Below are positions 8,456-16,978 of a stretch of DNA of 64,000 nucleotides, in pieces. The position numbers were made by a program, and so were the translations under genes. Under the pieces are notes generated by a model. That model searched no databases and had not been told where the DNA came from. It worked only from the letters and a program-made list of their open reading frames with translations. Numbering within the stretch: the stretch's first letter is position 1; every line of letters starts with the position of its first letter. The DNA lies in contig NZ_BMMX01000030.1 in NCBI RefSeq assembly GCF_014646155.1, forward strand, positions 1 through 64,000. The letters run 5' to 3'. This DNA is from Mangrovihabitans endophyticus (GTDB taxonomy: Bacteria; Actinomycetota; Actinomycetes; Mycobacteriales; Micromonosporaceae).

Positions 8456-9199
8456 TCAGTACCAGCCGGTGTTCTGCGAGTGCGACCAAGCGCCGCACGG
8501 CGTGTTGTAGCGGCCCTCGATGTAGCCCAGACCCCACTTGATCTGGGTGGCGGCGCTGGTCCGCCAGTCGGACGCCACCGAGGCCATCTTGCTGCCCGGC
8601 AGGGCCTGCGGGATGCCGTACGCACCGGAGCTGGCGTTGGACGCCTTGGTGTTCCAGTGGCTTTCCTTGGTCCACAGCTTGTCCAGGCACGGCATCTGAT
8701 CGATGCTGAACCCGGCGTCGAGCAGCAGGGCACAGCCGGTCGCCTTGTTGCCGCCGTACTCGTTGCAGGACGACGGAATCGGACCGGTGAACGCCTTCTC
8801 GCTGCCGCCGCCCGAACTTGAGGACGAGGAGGAAGACGCCTTCTCCGCGGCCTCAGCCGCTTCCTTGGCCTTCTTCTCTTCCTCTTCCTTCTTCTTCTTG
8901 GCGATCGCCTTCTTCTCCAGGTCGCGCGCCTTGCTCGCGGCAACCTTGGCCTCGGCCGCGGCCTTCGCGCCGGCGTCGTTCTCCGCCTCCTGGCGGTACG
9001 CGCGGTCGGCGGCGTGCTCGGCGTGGCGCTCCTTCAGCAGCTGGATTTCGGCAGCGTCTGCCTGTGCGACGAGTTGCGCTTCGACGCTCTGCTGCTGGAC
9101 TCCTCGGTCCTGACCGATGTAAACCCCGCCGATGACGCCCAGCACGAGCAGTCCCACGGAGAGCACACGAATTCCGACCCGGCTCCAGAGCCGATTCAC
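8456..9199 (-). CDS. secreted lytic transglycosylase-like cell-wall protein
   Basis: Protein of 247 residues. An N-terminal signal or anchor helix (VGIRVLSVGLLVLGVIGGVYI) is followed by a long charged coiled coil (about residues 35-125) with poly-Lys/Glu and a Ser/Gly linker. The C-terminal domain has four cysteines and the SLT-like block KESHWNTKASNASSGAYGIPQ, where the Glu would be the catalytic acid, then ATQIKWGLGYIEGRYNTPCG. The ending in GWY is typical of actinobacterial peptidoglycan-cleaving proteins of the aggregation-promoting-factor type. Start GTG 9199 has GAAGGG seven bases upstream (complement of 9207-9212). The leader is long, see the region entry. Confidence 0.88.
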   Translation of the reverse strand: MNRLWSRVGIRVLSVGLLVLGVIGGVYIGQDRGVQQQSVEAQLVAQADAAEIQLLKERHAEHAADRAYRQEAENDAGAKAAAEAKVAASKARDLEKKAIAKKKKEEEEKKAKEAAEAAEKASSSSSSSSGGGSEKAFTGPIPSSCNEYGGNKATGCALLLDAGFSIDQMPCLDKLWTKESHWNTKASNASSGAYGIPQALPGSKMASVASDWRTSAATQIKWGLGYIEGRYNTPCGAWSHSQNTGWY

Positions 9200-9537
9200 G
9201 AAGTATCCCTTCGTCGGGGGCAATGACGCGGCGCGCCCGTCGACCGGACAGCGTCCGGCTTCTCGGCCGCACCGCGAGCACCGCGACCCTGCGGGCCGCC
9301 ACCTCGATCGCCGTCGATCGGGGCGGGGACCACGAAGTCGATCTCCGACCGGGTGGGCCACCCGCTGGCGCTCGCCAGACACGATGGCTCACTGTGAGGG
9401 CGATGTGAAATGTCGGCGCGCTGAAGTGACATGGCTCACACATAGAGAGCCCATAAAACAGGGCAAACAGCCCCGGATGACCCACGTTCGAGCGACGGTG
9501 GATGCATCACTCTACGGAGTGATGCATCCACCAAACG
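9200..9537 (-). other. intergenic leader of the transglycosylase gene
   Basis: This 338-bp gap holds the PhoH-side hairpin and, on the minus strand, the upstream region of the lytic transglycosylase gene. A TTGCCC and a TATGTG hexamer sixteen bases apart on the minus strand (around 9440-9470) could be a promoter, which would give a leader of more than 200 bases. Cell-wall hydrolases in actinobacteria are often under c-di-AMP riboswitch control, but I could not find the conserved ydaO core here. Confidence 0.35.
9497..9532 (-). terminator. perfect 16-bp hairpin terminator after the PIN-PhoH gene
   Basis: Left arm 9497-9512 and right arm 9517-9532 are exact reverse complements around the loop TACG; the core is GGTGGATGCATCACTC. 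It begins six bases beyond the PIN-PhoH stop. There is no U-tract, as is usual for actinobacterial terminators, and it could work in both directions. Confidence 0.85.
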
Positions 9538-10950
9538 TCACGAAGGGGCGTCCTCCAAGAGGTCCGTCACGACCTCCGCGATGGGCGAGCGCTCGGACCG
9601 GGTGAGCGTCACGTGGGCGAAGATCGGGTGTCCCTTCAGGGCCTCGATCACCGCGGTGACGCCGTCGTGCCGGCCGACGCGCAGGTTGTCCCGCTGGGCC
9701 ACGTCATGGGTGAGCACCACCCGGGAGCCCTGACCGATTCTGGACAGCACGGTCAACAGCACGTTGCGTTCCAGCGACTGTGCCTCGTCCACGATCACGA
9801 ACGCGTCGTGGAGGCTGCGCCCGCGGATGTGGGTCAGCGGAAGAACCTCCAGCATCCCGCGCGCGAGCACCTCCTCCATCACGTTGGCGTGCACCACCGC
9901 CCCGAGGGTGTCGAAGACCGCCTGCGCCCAGGGCGACATCTTCTCCGTCTCGGTGCCGGGCAGATAGCCGAGTTCCTGGCCGCCCACGGCGTACAGCGGG
10001 CGGAACACCACGACCTTCTTGTGCCGGTTGCGTTCCATGGTGGCCTCCAGCCCCGCGCACAGCGCGAGGGCCGACTTGCCGGTGCCGGCCCGGCCACCCA
10101 GCGAGACGATCCCCACCGACTCGTCCAGCAGCAGATCCAGCGCCACGCGCTGCTCGGCCGAGCGCCCGCGCAGCCCGAACACGTCCCGGTCGCCGCGCAC
10201 CAGCCGCACCGTGTTGTCCGGGGTCACCCGCCCCAGCGCGGAGCCGCGCGAGGAATGGATCACCAGTCCGGTGTGGCAGGGCATGTTCTCGGTCTCCTCG
10301 ACCTCCAGCGTCTCCCCCGCGTACAGGGAATTCACCTCATCCTCGGAGAGCTTGAGATCCGCCATGCCGGTCCACGTGCCGTCGCTGGCCTGCCCGTGCC
10401 GGTACTCGTCGGCGTCCAGGCCCACCGAGGCCGCCTTCACCCGCAGCGGCATGTCCTTGCTGACCAGGGTGACCGCCCGCCCCTCCGCGGCCAGCCCCAG
10501 CGCGACGGAGAGGATCCGGGTGTCGTTCGCGTCGTTGCGGAAGCCGTGCGGCAGCACGCTCTGATCCGCGTGATTGAGCTCGACGCGCAACGTGCCACCC
10601 TCGTCGTTGCACAACACCGGCTGGTCCAGCCGGCCATGCTTGATGCGCAACTCGTCGAGCAGCCGCAGCGACTGCCGGGCGAACCAACCCAGTTCCGGGT
10701 GGTGACGCTTCCCCTCCAGTTCGGAGATCACCACGAGGGGAATGACCACCTCGTGGTCGGCGAACCTGCGAAAGGCCGCCGGGTCGGAGAGCAGAACCGA
10801 GGTGTCGAGCACGAAGACCCGGCCGGCGGGGGCCGGCGATGCGTCGACATTGCGGTCCTGGGACTGCCCGCTTCCAGTCGCGGCGAGGCTGCTGGAGACA
10901 TGGGCGGCCGGGCCGAGTGTGGCACCGGCGTCGGTAGGGCGAGTTGTCAC
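9538..10950 (-). CDS. PIN-PhoH fusion protein (PhoH2 family ATPase/RNase)
   Basis: Protein of 470 residues with two domains. Residues about 45-190 form a PIN RNase domain: VFVLDTSVLLSDP holds the first acidic residue, and ELEGKRHH and NDANDTRILSVAL hold further ones. Residues about 260-470 form a PhoH ATPase with the Walker A GGRAGTGKSALAL and Walker B FVIVDEAQSLE. The PhoH2 family couples helicase and sequence-dependent RNase activities, and in mycobacteria it is linked to an antitoxin-like partner; no small gene is visible upstream here. GTG 10950 is preferred because GGAG lies nine bases before it; an ATG at 10974 is in frame. Confidence 0.92.
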   Translation of the reverse strand: MTTRPTDAGATLGPAAHVSSSLAATGSGQSQDRNVDASPAPAGRVFVLDTSVLLSDPAAFRRFADHEVVIPLVVISELEGKRHHPELGWFARQSLRLLDELRIKHGRLDQPVLCNDEGGTLRVELNHADQSVLPHGFRNDANDTRILSVALGLAAEGRAVTLVSKDMPLRVKAASVGLDADEYRHGQASDGTWTGMADLKLSEDEVNSLYAGETLEVEETENMPCHTGLVIHSSRGSALGRVTPDNTVRLVRGDRDVFGLRGRSAEQRVALDLLLDESVGIVSLGGRAGTGKSALALCAGLEATMERNRHKKVVVFRPLYAVGGQELGYLPGTETEKMSPWAQAVFDTLGAVVHANVMEEVLARGMLEVLPLTHIRGRSLHDAFVIVDEAQSLERNVLLTVLSRIGQGSRVVLTHDVAQRDNLRVGRHDGVTAVIEALKGHPIFAHVTLTRSERSPIAEVVTDLLEDAPS

Positions 10951-11308
10951 AGGCCTGCTCCAGCGGGCGTGCAACCCGGTCCGCCCGCGGTCCGCCTCCT
11001 CCGGCGCCCATTCTCTTACACGGGGTCGGGATGCGGGCCCCGTGGCGCTTAGTGTCGCTGGTCCGGGCGGCCGGCTGGCTCGGGATGACCCCTTGCCATG
11101 GTTTAAACGCTAGCGGTGATCAGCCCCTCGCGGAAGTCCGAACCTCACAACCGCGATGGTCCACCTGCTGGTCAACGGCCTTGGATCACGCGCCGCCACG
11201 CCTCCACCACGTGTCACCGGGGTGGCCGGCAGACGTCCAACGGGCGACCTCCGTACGGGTGAAATTCGCTGCCGTGCGCGGCGCGGTTCGGCAGGTAGTC
11301 TGAGATCC
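10951..11308. other. intergenic region between PIN-PhoH and otsB
   Basis: This 358-bp divergent gap contains the PhoH ribosome-binding region on the left and the otsB -10 element on the right. No coding frame with plausible codon use and no repeat was found. Confidence 0.4.
11296..11301 (+). promoter_or_regulatory. -10 element for otsB
   Basis: TAGTCT, seven bases before GTG 11309. Confidence 0.65.
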
Positions 11309-12115
11309 GTGGCAGAAAGCGCGCGTCCGATTCATCCGCCGACCGCCGACTCGGCCTGGCGTTACACCGCCGAGCAGGCCGCCCGGAGCCGGTTCTTTTT
11401 CGACTTCGACGGGGTTCTCTCGCCGGTCACCGACGACCCGGATGCCTCCCAGCCGGTGGCCGCCGCGCTCGGCGTGCTGGAGGACCTGGCCGCCAAAGTG
11501 GACCGCGTGGCGATCGTGTCGGCGCGCCCGGTCAGTTTTCTGCGCACGCGCTTCGAGTCGCTCGCGCACGTCGACCTCTACGGGCTGTACGGCCTGGAGG
11601 TGTGGCACGAAGGCCGGGTGGTGACCGAGCCGACGGCCGAGCCCTGGGTGCCCGCCATGGCCGACCTCGCCGAGCGGGCCCGCGCCGAGCTGCCCTCGGA
11701 GATCCTGGTGGAGTTCAAGCGCCTGTCGGTGGCCCTGCACTACCGCACCGCACCGCAACTGGCCGACGAGGCGGGCGCGTGGGGCCACGAGCAGGCCGAG
11801 CGTCACGGGCTGAAGATTCAGGGCGGACGCATGGTGGTCGAGCTGAAACCCCCGGTGGACCAGGACAAGGGCATGGTGATCAGCGAGGGGGTCAAGGACT
11901 CCGGCTGCGCCTGGTACTTCGGCGACGACATGAGCGACATCAAGGCGTTCGACGCGTTGCGCGCCCGCGAGGCGGTGGACCCGGAATTCTTCGGCATGTG
12001 CGTCGCGGTGGCGAACCCGGAGACCGGCGCGGACGTGTCCGTGGCGGCGGATCTCACCTTGGAGTCACCGGCCGCCGTCGCGGACTTCCTGACCGACGGC
12101 TTGCGCCGGTTCTGA
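11309..12115 (+). CDS. otsB: trehalose-6-phosphate phosphatase
   Basis: HAD-superfamily phosphatase of 268 residues that removes phosphate from trehalose-6-phosphate. Motif I is FFFDFDGVLSPVTDD (the two Asp of DxD are nucleophile and acid), motif II is near VAIVSARPVSFL and motif IV is YFGDDMSDIKAF. The cap domain includes the family segment YGLYGLEVWHEG. No otsA lies next to it, so the synthase must be encoded elsewhere or the substrate differs. The GTG start follows a -10 element at leaderless distance. The stop codon sits in the first copy of a 19-bp direct repeat. Confidence 0.92.
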   Translation: MAESARPIHPPTADSAWRYTAEQAARSRFFFDFDGVLSPVTDDPDASQPVAAALGVLEDLAAKVDRVAIVSARPVSFLRTRFESLAHVDLYGLYGLEVWHEGRVVTEPTAEPWVPAMADLAERARAELPSEILVEFKRLSVALHYRTAPQLADEAGAWGHEQAERHGLKIQGGRMVVELKPPVDQDKGMVISEGVKDSGCAWYFGDDMSDIKAFDALRAREAVDPEFFGMCVAVANPETGADVSVAADLTLESPAAVADFLTDGLRRF

Positions 12116-12144
12116 CCACAGCCCTGCCGGTTCTGACCACAGCC
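12105..12144. repeat. 19-bp direct repeat at the otsB / prenyl synthase 3' junction
   Basis: GCCGGTTCTGACCACAGCC occurs at 12105-12123 and 12126-12144. The first copy contains the otsB TGA, and the second ends on the first base of the convergent gene's stop codon. It looks like a recent tandem duplication between two genes. Confidence 0.9.
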
Positions 12145-12914
12145 TAGGCGCCGAAGCGCCGTTGCCTGTTCGCGTACGACCGGAGCGCCCGCAAGAAGTC
12201 GATGCGCCGGAAGTCGGGCCAGTTGGCGTCGTGGAAATAGAACTCCGAGTGCGCCGACTGCCACAGCAGGAAACCGGACAGCCGTTGCTCGCCGCTGGTC
12301 CGGATGACCAGGTCCGGATCGGGCTGCCCGCGGGTGTAGAGGTGCTCCGCGATGTGGTCCACGTCCAGGATCTCCGCGAGCTCCTCGATGGTCCGGCCGG
12401 CCGCCGCGTGGTGGTGCAGCAGGGACCGCACCGCGTCGGCGATCTCACGTCGGCCCCCGTAGCCCACGGCCATGTTGACCTCGACCCCGTCGGTGCGGCC
12501 CCGGGTCCGCTCCTGCGCAGCCTTGAGCGCCGCCGCGGTCTCGGCCGGCAGCACGTCCAGCACGCCCACCATGCGCAGCCGCCACGGGTTGCCGTCCTCG
12601 GCGAGTTCGGTGGCCAGATCCTCGATGATCTTCACCAGGGGGTCCAGCTCGGCCGCCGGGCGGCGCAGGTTTTCGGTCGCCAGCAGATAGAGCGTGACGT
12701 GGCTGAGCCCGGCCTGGTCGCACCAGGCGAGCAACTCCTTGACCCGGGCGGCACCCACCCGGTGCCCGTCGTTGGGGTCGACGTAGCCCATCTCCCGCGC
12801 CCAGCGACGGTTGCCGTCGCACATGACGCCGACGTGTTGCGGCACCGGCTTGCCCGCCAGCTTGCGGGCGAGGCGCCGTTCATAAAAGGCGTAGACCAAG
12901 GATCGCAGACCCAT
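12144..12914 (-). CDS. uppS: Z-isoprenyl diphosphate synthase, short-chain (Rv1086-like) type
   Basis: cis-Prenyltransferase of 256 residues that condenses IPP onto an allylic diphosphate. The catalytic Asp is in VMCDGNRRWARE and the diphosphate-binding block is DLVIRTSGEQRLSGFLLWQ. The N-terminus LVYAFYERRL, the VMCDGNRRWA wording and the end LRSYANRQRRFG are closer, from memory, to mycobacterial Rv1086 (Z,E-farnesyl diphosphate synthase) than to the long-chain Rv2361c enzyme. The product may therefore be C15 rather than undecaprenyl or decaprenyl diphosphate. It starts leaderless. The next gene upstream is an FAD-dependent prenyl-reductase-like protein. Confidence 0.88.
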   Translation of the reverse strand: MGLRSLVYAFYERRLARKLAGKPVPQHVGVMCDGNRRWAREMGYVDPNDGHRVGAARVKELLAWCDQAGLSHVTLYLLATENLRRPAAELDPLVKIIEDLATELAEDGNPWRLRMVGVLDVLPAETAAALKAAQERTRGRTDGVEVNMAVGYGGRREIADAVRSLLHHHAAAGRTIEELAEILDVDHIAEHLYTRGQPDPDLVIRTSGEQRLSGFLLWQSAHSEFYFHDANWPDFRRIDFLRALRSYANRQRRFGA

Positions 12915-12921
12915 CGCGCTC

Positions 12922-12927
12922 AGCCTA
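12922..12927 (-). promoter_or_regulatory. promoter for the Z-prenyl diphosphate synthase
   Basis: TAGGCT (minus strand), seven bases before ATG 12914. A TTGAGC hexamer (complement of 12944-12949) lies sixteen bases upstream, making this the best two-part promoter seen in the window. Confidence 0.7.
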
Positions 12928-12945
12928 TCGGCGCGCGTCCAGCGC

Positions 12946-14109
12946 TCAAGAGCCCGATCGGTTGGGTTCGGGGAAAGACCCCGATCGGCTGGGAGCGGCG
13001 AACGCCGCCGCGATGCGTCCGATCATGCGAGGGCCGAAAACCCCGTCACCGAGCCCCAGATCCACCATCCGGTCAAAAACGGCCTGATCCCGGGCGGCGG
13101 CGCGGACCGCGGCGTCCACCACGGCCGGGTGCCGGGTGAGCCGCGCGGCGAGCGCCGAGTGACGCAGATGCCGCCCGAGCCGGGCGCGCAGGGCACGCGC
13201 GTACCGCGGCGCGACGCGACGTGCACCCCGGCCGGCCGCCGCGCCGGCGAGCGCGCCGGAGAGCACCGCGTAGAAGATGCCCTCGCCGGTGAACGGGTTG
13301 ATCAAGGAAAGCGCGTCGCCGGCGAGCAGCAGGCGTCCGCGTCCGGGTGGCGGCCGGCGGGTGGACAGCGGCAGATGATGCCCGCGCAGCCCGTCGGGCT
13401 GCACACCGGGCAGCAACGCGCCGAGCCGGTCGAGCAGGTACGCGCGGGACAGCGGGGCCCCGCGCAGCACCTCGCCGTACCCGACGTTCGCGGTGCCGTC
13501 ACCAATCGGGAACGACCACGCGTACGCGGGCCACTGCGCCCGGGTCGTCACGATCACCTGCTCGTCGGTGTGCCGGGCGGGTGCGTATCCGCGCAGCGCG
13601 ATGGCCACATGTCCGGGCGGGTTGGCCGCGGCTCCGGTGCAGCGGCGCACGACCGACCCGGCACCGTCCGCCCCGATGACGACCCGCGCCGCGTACGCGT
13701 CGTCGATGCACACCCGGTCCCCGTCGTCGTGCAGGCGGCGCACCGTGTGCCGGTGCAGTTCGGCGCCGGCCCGCACCGCCGCATCCACCAGCCGGGCGTC
13801 GAAGACCCGCCGCGGGACGGTGTGTGCGGGCCGCGGCAGCGCACGGCTCACCGCTTCGCCGCCGGGGGCGACCAGCCGCAGTCGGCCGACCGGCGGGTAG
13901 CCGTCCACGGCGTCACGCACGCCGAGCCGGTCGAGCACCTCGATGGCGTCGGCGGCGATGCCGTCGCCGCACGGCTTGTCGCGGGGAAACCGCGCGCGGT
14001 CGAGGAGCAGGACGCGGGCGCCGCCGCGCCGGGCGGCCAGCGCCGCCGCGGATCCCGCCGGGCCGGCGCCGATCACCGCCACGTCGAACACCATGCCGTG
14101 TGCTGCCAT
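12946..14109 (-). CDS. geranylgeranyl-reductase-family FAD oxidoreductase
   Basis: Flavoprotein of 387 residues. The N-terminal Rossmann motif DVAVIGAGPAGSAAA is followed by the PCGDGIA segment typical of geranylgeranyl reductases and the second FAD block LLLAGDALSLINPFTGEGI (about residues 270-290). Members saturate isoprenoid chains, for example of menaquinone or phospholipids. It lies 31 bases upstream of the prenyl diphosphate synthase on the same strand, so both may act on one prenyl product. The last 15 residues are a partly duplicated Ser/Arg/Pro tail. ATG 14109 is used; ATG 14094 is an alternative. Confidence 0.87.
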   Translation of the reverse strand: MAAHGMVFDVAVIGAGPAGSAAALAARRGGARVLLLDRARFPRDKPCGDGIAADAIEVLDRLGVRDAVDGYPPVGRLRLVAPGGEAVSRALPRPAHTVPRRVFDARLVDAAVRAGAELHRHTVRRLHDDGDRVCIDDAYAARVVIGADGAGSVVRRCTGAAANPPGHVAIALRGYAPARHTDEQVIVTTRAQWPAYAWSFPIGDGTANVGYGEVLRGAPLSRAYLLDRLGALLPGVQPDGLRGHHLPLSTRRPPPGRGRLLLAGDALSLINPFTGEGIFYAVLSGALAGAAAGRGARRVAPRYARALRARLGRHLRHSALAARLTRHPAVVDAAVRAAARDQAVFDRMVDLGLGDGVFGPRMIGRIAAAFAAPSRSGSFPEPNRSGS

Positions 14110-14157
14110 CGCCCCACCCTGCTCCGCGCGCTCCGGATAATCGATTGCCGCGCTGCA

Positions 14158-14163
14158 TAGATT
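14158..14163 (+). promoter_or_regulatory. -10 element for the methyltransferase
   Basis: TAGATT, six bases before ATG 14170. Confidence 0.65.
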
Positions 14164-14169
14164 GACAGC

Positions 14170-14946
14170 ATGGTCGATGCCCAGTTCGCGCATCCGCGCC
14201 TGGCTCAGTTGTACGACCCGCTGGAGGCGGGCCGCCCGGACCTGGACGTGTACGCGGCGATGGCCGGCGAGTTCGCCGCGCACAGCGTGCTGGACGTGGG
14301 CTGCGGCACCGGGACGTTCGCCTGCATGCTCGCCGAGGATGGACACGCGGTGATCGGCGTGGATCCGGCGGCGGCGTCGCTAGCGATCGCGCGGGGCAAA
14401 CCGGGCGCGGACCGGGTGCGCTGGATCCACGGGTACGCGACGGATCTGCCCACGCTCCACGTCGACCTGATCACGATGACCGGCAACGTGGCCCAGGTGT
14501 TCCGCACCGACGCGGACTGGGCCGCCACCTTGCGGGCCACGCACGCCGCGCTGCGGCCGGGCGGGCGTCTGGTGTTCGAGACGCGCGACCCGGCGGCGCG
14601 GGCGTGGGAGTCCTGGAACCGCGCGGCGACGTACGAGCAGGCGTCCGTGCCCGGCATCGGCGAGTTGGCCCACTGGGGAGAGGTGACCCGCGTCGACGGG
14701 GCCTTCGTGACGTTCCGGCACGTCTTTCTCTTCGCGTCCGACGGTGCCCGGTTAGTCTCCGAGTCGACGTTGCGTTTCCGCACCCGGGAGGAGGTCACCA
14801 CGTCGCTGGCGGATTGCGGGTTCGAGGTGGCCGAGGTGCGTGACGCGCCGGATCGGCCGGGCAAGGAGATGGTGTTCATCGCCCGGCGCGCTGCGGGGCA
14901 GCCCGGTGAACGCCGTCGCTCAGGAGTCGCGCAGGCGCGCGCGTAG
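14170..14946 (+). CDS. class I SAM-dependent methyltransferase
   Basis: Protein of 258 residues with the SAM-binding motif I VLDVGCGTGTFACML (about residues 40-54), motif II acidic end GVDPAA and the later LRPGGRLVFETRDP. The substrate is not evident. It is leaderless. The last 27 bases overlap the 3' end of convergent pckG, and the C-terminal tail (about GQPGERRRSGVAQARA) is encoded in that overlap, so it may be a recent extension. Confidence 0.85.
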   Translation: MVDAQFAHPRLAQLYDPLEAGRPDLDVYAAMAGEFAAHSVLDVGCGTGTFACMLAEDGHAVIGVDPAAASLAIARGKPGADRVRWIHGYATDLPTLHVDLITMTGNVAQVFRTDADWAATLRATHAALRPGGRLVFETRDPAARAWESWNRAATYEQASVPGIGELAHWGEVTRVDGAFVTFRHVFLFASDGARLVSESTLRFRTREEVTTSLADCGFEVAEVRDAPDRPGKEMVFIARRAAGQPGERRRSGVAQARA

Positions 14947-16725
14947 CGCGTCCAGTTCCGCCCAGAGCACCGCCGGCAGCTTGTCGCCGAACTTCGCGAA
15001 CCACTCGGTCACCTTGGGCAGTTCCGCCTCCCACTCGGCGCGGTCCACCCGCAGCACGGCTTCCACGTCGGCCTTGTCCACGTCCAGGCCGGTCAGGTCC
15101 AGAGCGGACGCGGTCGGCACCCGGCCGATCGGGGTCTCCACGGCGTCGCCGCGGCCGTCCAGGCGCTCGGCGATCCACTTGAGCACGCGGGAGTTCTCGC
15201 CGAAGCCTGGCCACAGGAAACGGCCGTCGTCGGCGCGCCGGAACCAGTTGACATAGAACACCTTCGGCAGTTTCTCCGCGTCGCCGGTGGCACCCTTGGC
15301 CATGTCGATCCAGTGCTGGAAGTAGTCGCCGGCGTGGTAACCGATGAACGGCAGCATGGCCATCGGGTCGCGGCGCACCACCCCGACCCGCCCGGCGGCG
15401 GCCGCGGTCGTCTCCGAGGAGAGGGTGGCGCCCAGATACACCCCGTGCACCCAGTCACGGGCCTCGGTGACCAGCGGGATGGTGGTGGCGCGGCGCCCGC
15501 CGAACAGGATCGCGTCGATCGGCACGCCGCGCGGATCGTCGTATTCGGGGGCCAGCACCGGGCATTGCCCGATGGGGGTGCAGAAGCGGCTGTTCGGGTG
15601 GCTGGACGGGGTCGCCGCGCCGGGCGTCCAGTCCTGGCCGCGCCAGTCGGTGAGGTGCGCGGGCGGCTCGCCCATGCCCTCCCACCAGATGTCGCCGTCG
15701 TCGGTGAGTGCGACGTTCGTGAAGATCGAATTGCCCCGCGACAGCGTCCGCATGGCGTTCGGGTTGGTACGCCGATCGGTGCCCGGCGCCACGCCGAACA
15801 GGCCGAACTCCGGGTTGGTCGCCCACAGCCGCCCGTCCGCGCCGAACCGCATCCAGGCGATGTCGTCGCCGATCGTCTCCACCGTCCAGCCCGCGATGGT
15901 CGGTTCGAGCATGGCGAGGTTGGTCTTTCCGCATGCCGACGGGAACGCCCCGGCGATGTAGCGCACCTGCCCCTCGGGCGAGGTCAACTTCATGATCAGC
16001 ATGTGCTCGGCGAGCCAGCCCTCGTCGCGGGCGGCGACGCTGGCGATGCGCAGGGCGTAGCACTTCTTGCCGAGCAGCGAGTTGCCGCCGTACCCGGACC
16101 CGTACGACCAGATCTCCCGGGTCTGCGGGAAGTGCGAGATGTACTTGGTGTCGTTGCACGGCCAGGCGACGTCCGCCTCGCCCGGGGCCAGCGGCGCGCC
16201 GACCGAGTGCAGGGCCGGCACGAATGTCGCGCCGGCGCCCATCGCATCGAGCACCGCGGAGCCCATGCGCGTCATGATGCGCATCGAGGCGACCACGTAG
16301 GGGCTGTCGGTGAGCTCCACACCGAACATCGGGTTCGGCGCATCCAGCGGGCCCATGCAGAACGGGACGACGTACATGGTTCGTCCGCGCATGCACCCGC
16401 GGTAGAGCCGGGTCATGGTCGCCTTCATCTCGTCCGGCGCCATCCAGTTGTTCGTCGGTCCGGCGTCGTCCGGGTCGGTCGAGCAGATGAAGGTGCGTTC
16501 CTCGACGCGGGCGACGTCCGTCGGGTCGGTGCGCGCCCAGAACGAGTTGGGCCGTCTGCCGGGATCGAGGCGGACCAGCGTCCCGGAGGCCACCAGCTCG
16601 TCGGTGATCCGGGTCCATTCCTCGGTCGAGCCGTCGCACCAGACGATGCGATCGGGGGTGGTGAGCGCGGCGACGTCGTCGATCCAGGCGAGAAGTTCGG
16701 GATGGGCGGTGGGGGTGTCGGACAC
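14920..16725 (-). CDS. pckG: phosphoenolpyruvate carboxykinase (GTP)
   Basis: Converts oxaloacetate and GTP to phosphoenolpyruvate, GDP and CO2. It has 601 residues, normal for GTP-type enzymes. The kinase-specific P-loop FPSACGKTNLAM is near residue 260, with the mobile active-site cysteine inside it. IGDDIAWMRF, a YGSGYGGNSLLGKK segment and PIDAILFGGRRATTIPLV are also family marks. The start GTG 16725 has a strong AAGGAGA (complement of 16731-16737) five bases upstream, so translation is Shine-Dalgarno driven. Expected role is gluconeogenesis together with glpX. Confidence 0.97.
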   Translation of the reverse strand: MSDTPTAHPELLAWIDDVAALTTPDRIVWCDGSTEEWTRITDELVASGTLVRLDPGRRPNSFWARTDPTDVARVEERTFICSTDPDDAGPTNNWMAPDEMKATMTRLYRGCMRGRTMYVVPFCMGPLDAPNPMFGVELTDSPYVVASMRIMTRMGSAVLDAMGAGATFVPALHSVGAPLAPGEADVAWPCNDTKYISHFPQTREIWSYGSGYGGNSLLGKKCYALRIASVAARDEGWLAEHMLIMKLTSPEGQVRYIAGAFPSACGKTNLAMLEPTIAGWTVETIGDDIAWMRFGADGRLWATNPEFGLFGVAPGTDRRTNPNAMRTLSRGNSIFTNVALTDDGDIWWEGMGEPPAHLTDWRGQDWTPGAATPSSHPNSRFCTPIGQCPVLAPEYDDPRGVPIDAILFGGRRATTIPLVTEARDWVHGVYLGATLSSETTAAAAGRVGVVRRDPMAMLPFIGYHAGDYFQHWIDMAKGATGDAEKLPKVFYVNWFRRADDGRFLWPGFGENSRVLKWIAERLDGRGDAVETPIGRVPTASALDLTGLDVDKADVEAVLRVDRAEWEAELPKVTEWFAKFGDKLPAVLWAELDALRARLRDS

Positions 16726-16968
16726 GATGATCTCCTTCGGTCGGCACTGACCGTGAGCGGTAGCAGTGCTCCGGGGATCACCTGAGCCTAAGCCGCTGAT
16801 ACATAAGTTCCATAGGAAGAGCCTGTGGACAACCGCACAATCATCGGCACACCTGCGCGTTAGCGATCGATTATTCGGTCCGCGGCGCACCTTCGCGCGA
16901 AGTTCGCACAAATGGTACTAACCATCTAAGCTTCTTGAAATTGGGCTTTCCTCCCATTTCCTACTGAT

Positions 16969-16973
16969 GGAGG
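16969..16973 (+). promoter_or_regulatory. ribosome binding site deciding the sigma-factor start
   Basis: GGAGG, five bases before ATG 16979. The nearby in-frame ATG 16967 overlaps this site and is therefore rejected as the start. Confidence 0.75.
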
Positions 16974-16978
16974 CAGGA

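Noticed and set aside
9200..9480. c-di-AMP (ydaO-type) riboswitch before the lytic transglycosylase gene
   Set aside because: Gene type and leader length fit, but I could not find the conserved core or pairing of the riboswitch on the minus strand. A covariance-model search would settle it.
15313..16785. Long open frame antisense to pckG, and similar large antisense frames opposite ispH, the kinases, xseA, the mutase and the glycosyltransferases
   Set aside because: These are GC-driven shadow frames rich in Arg, His, Pro and Gly with no family motif, while the opposite strand encodes clear enzymes.
16967..16978. Upstream ATG for the sigma factor
   Set aside because: It overlaps the GGAGG ribosome binding site used by ATG 16979.
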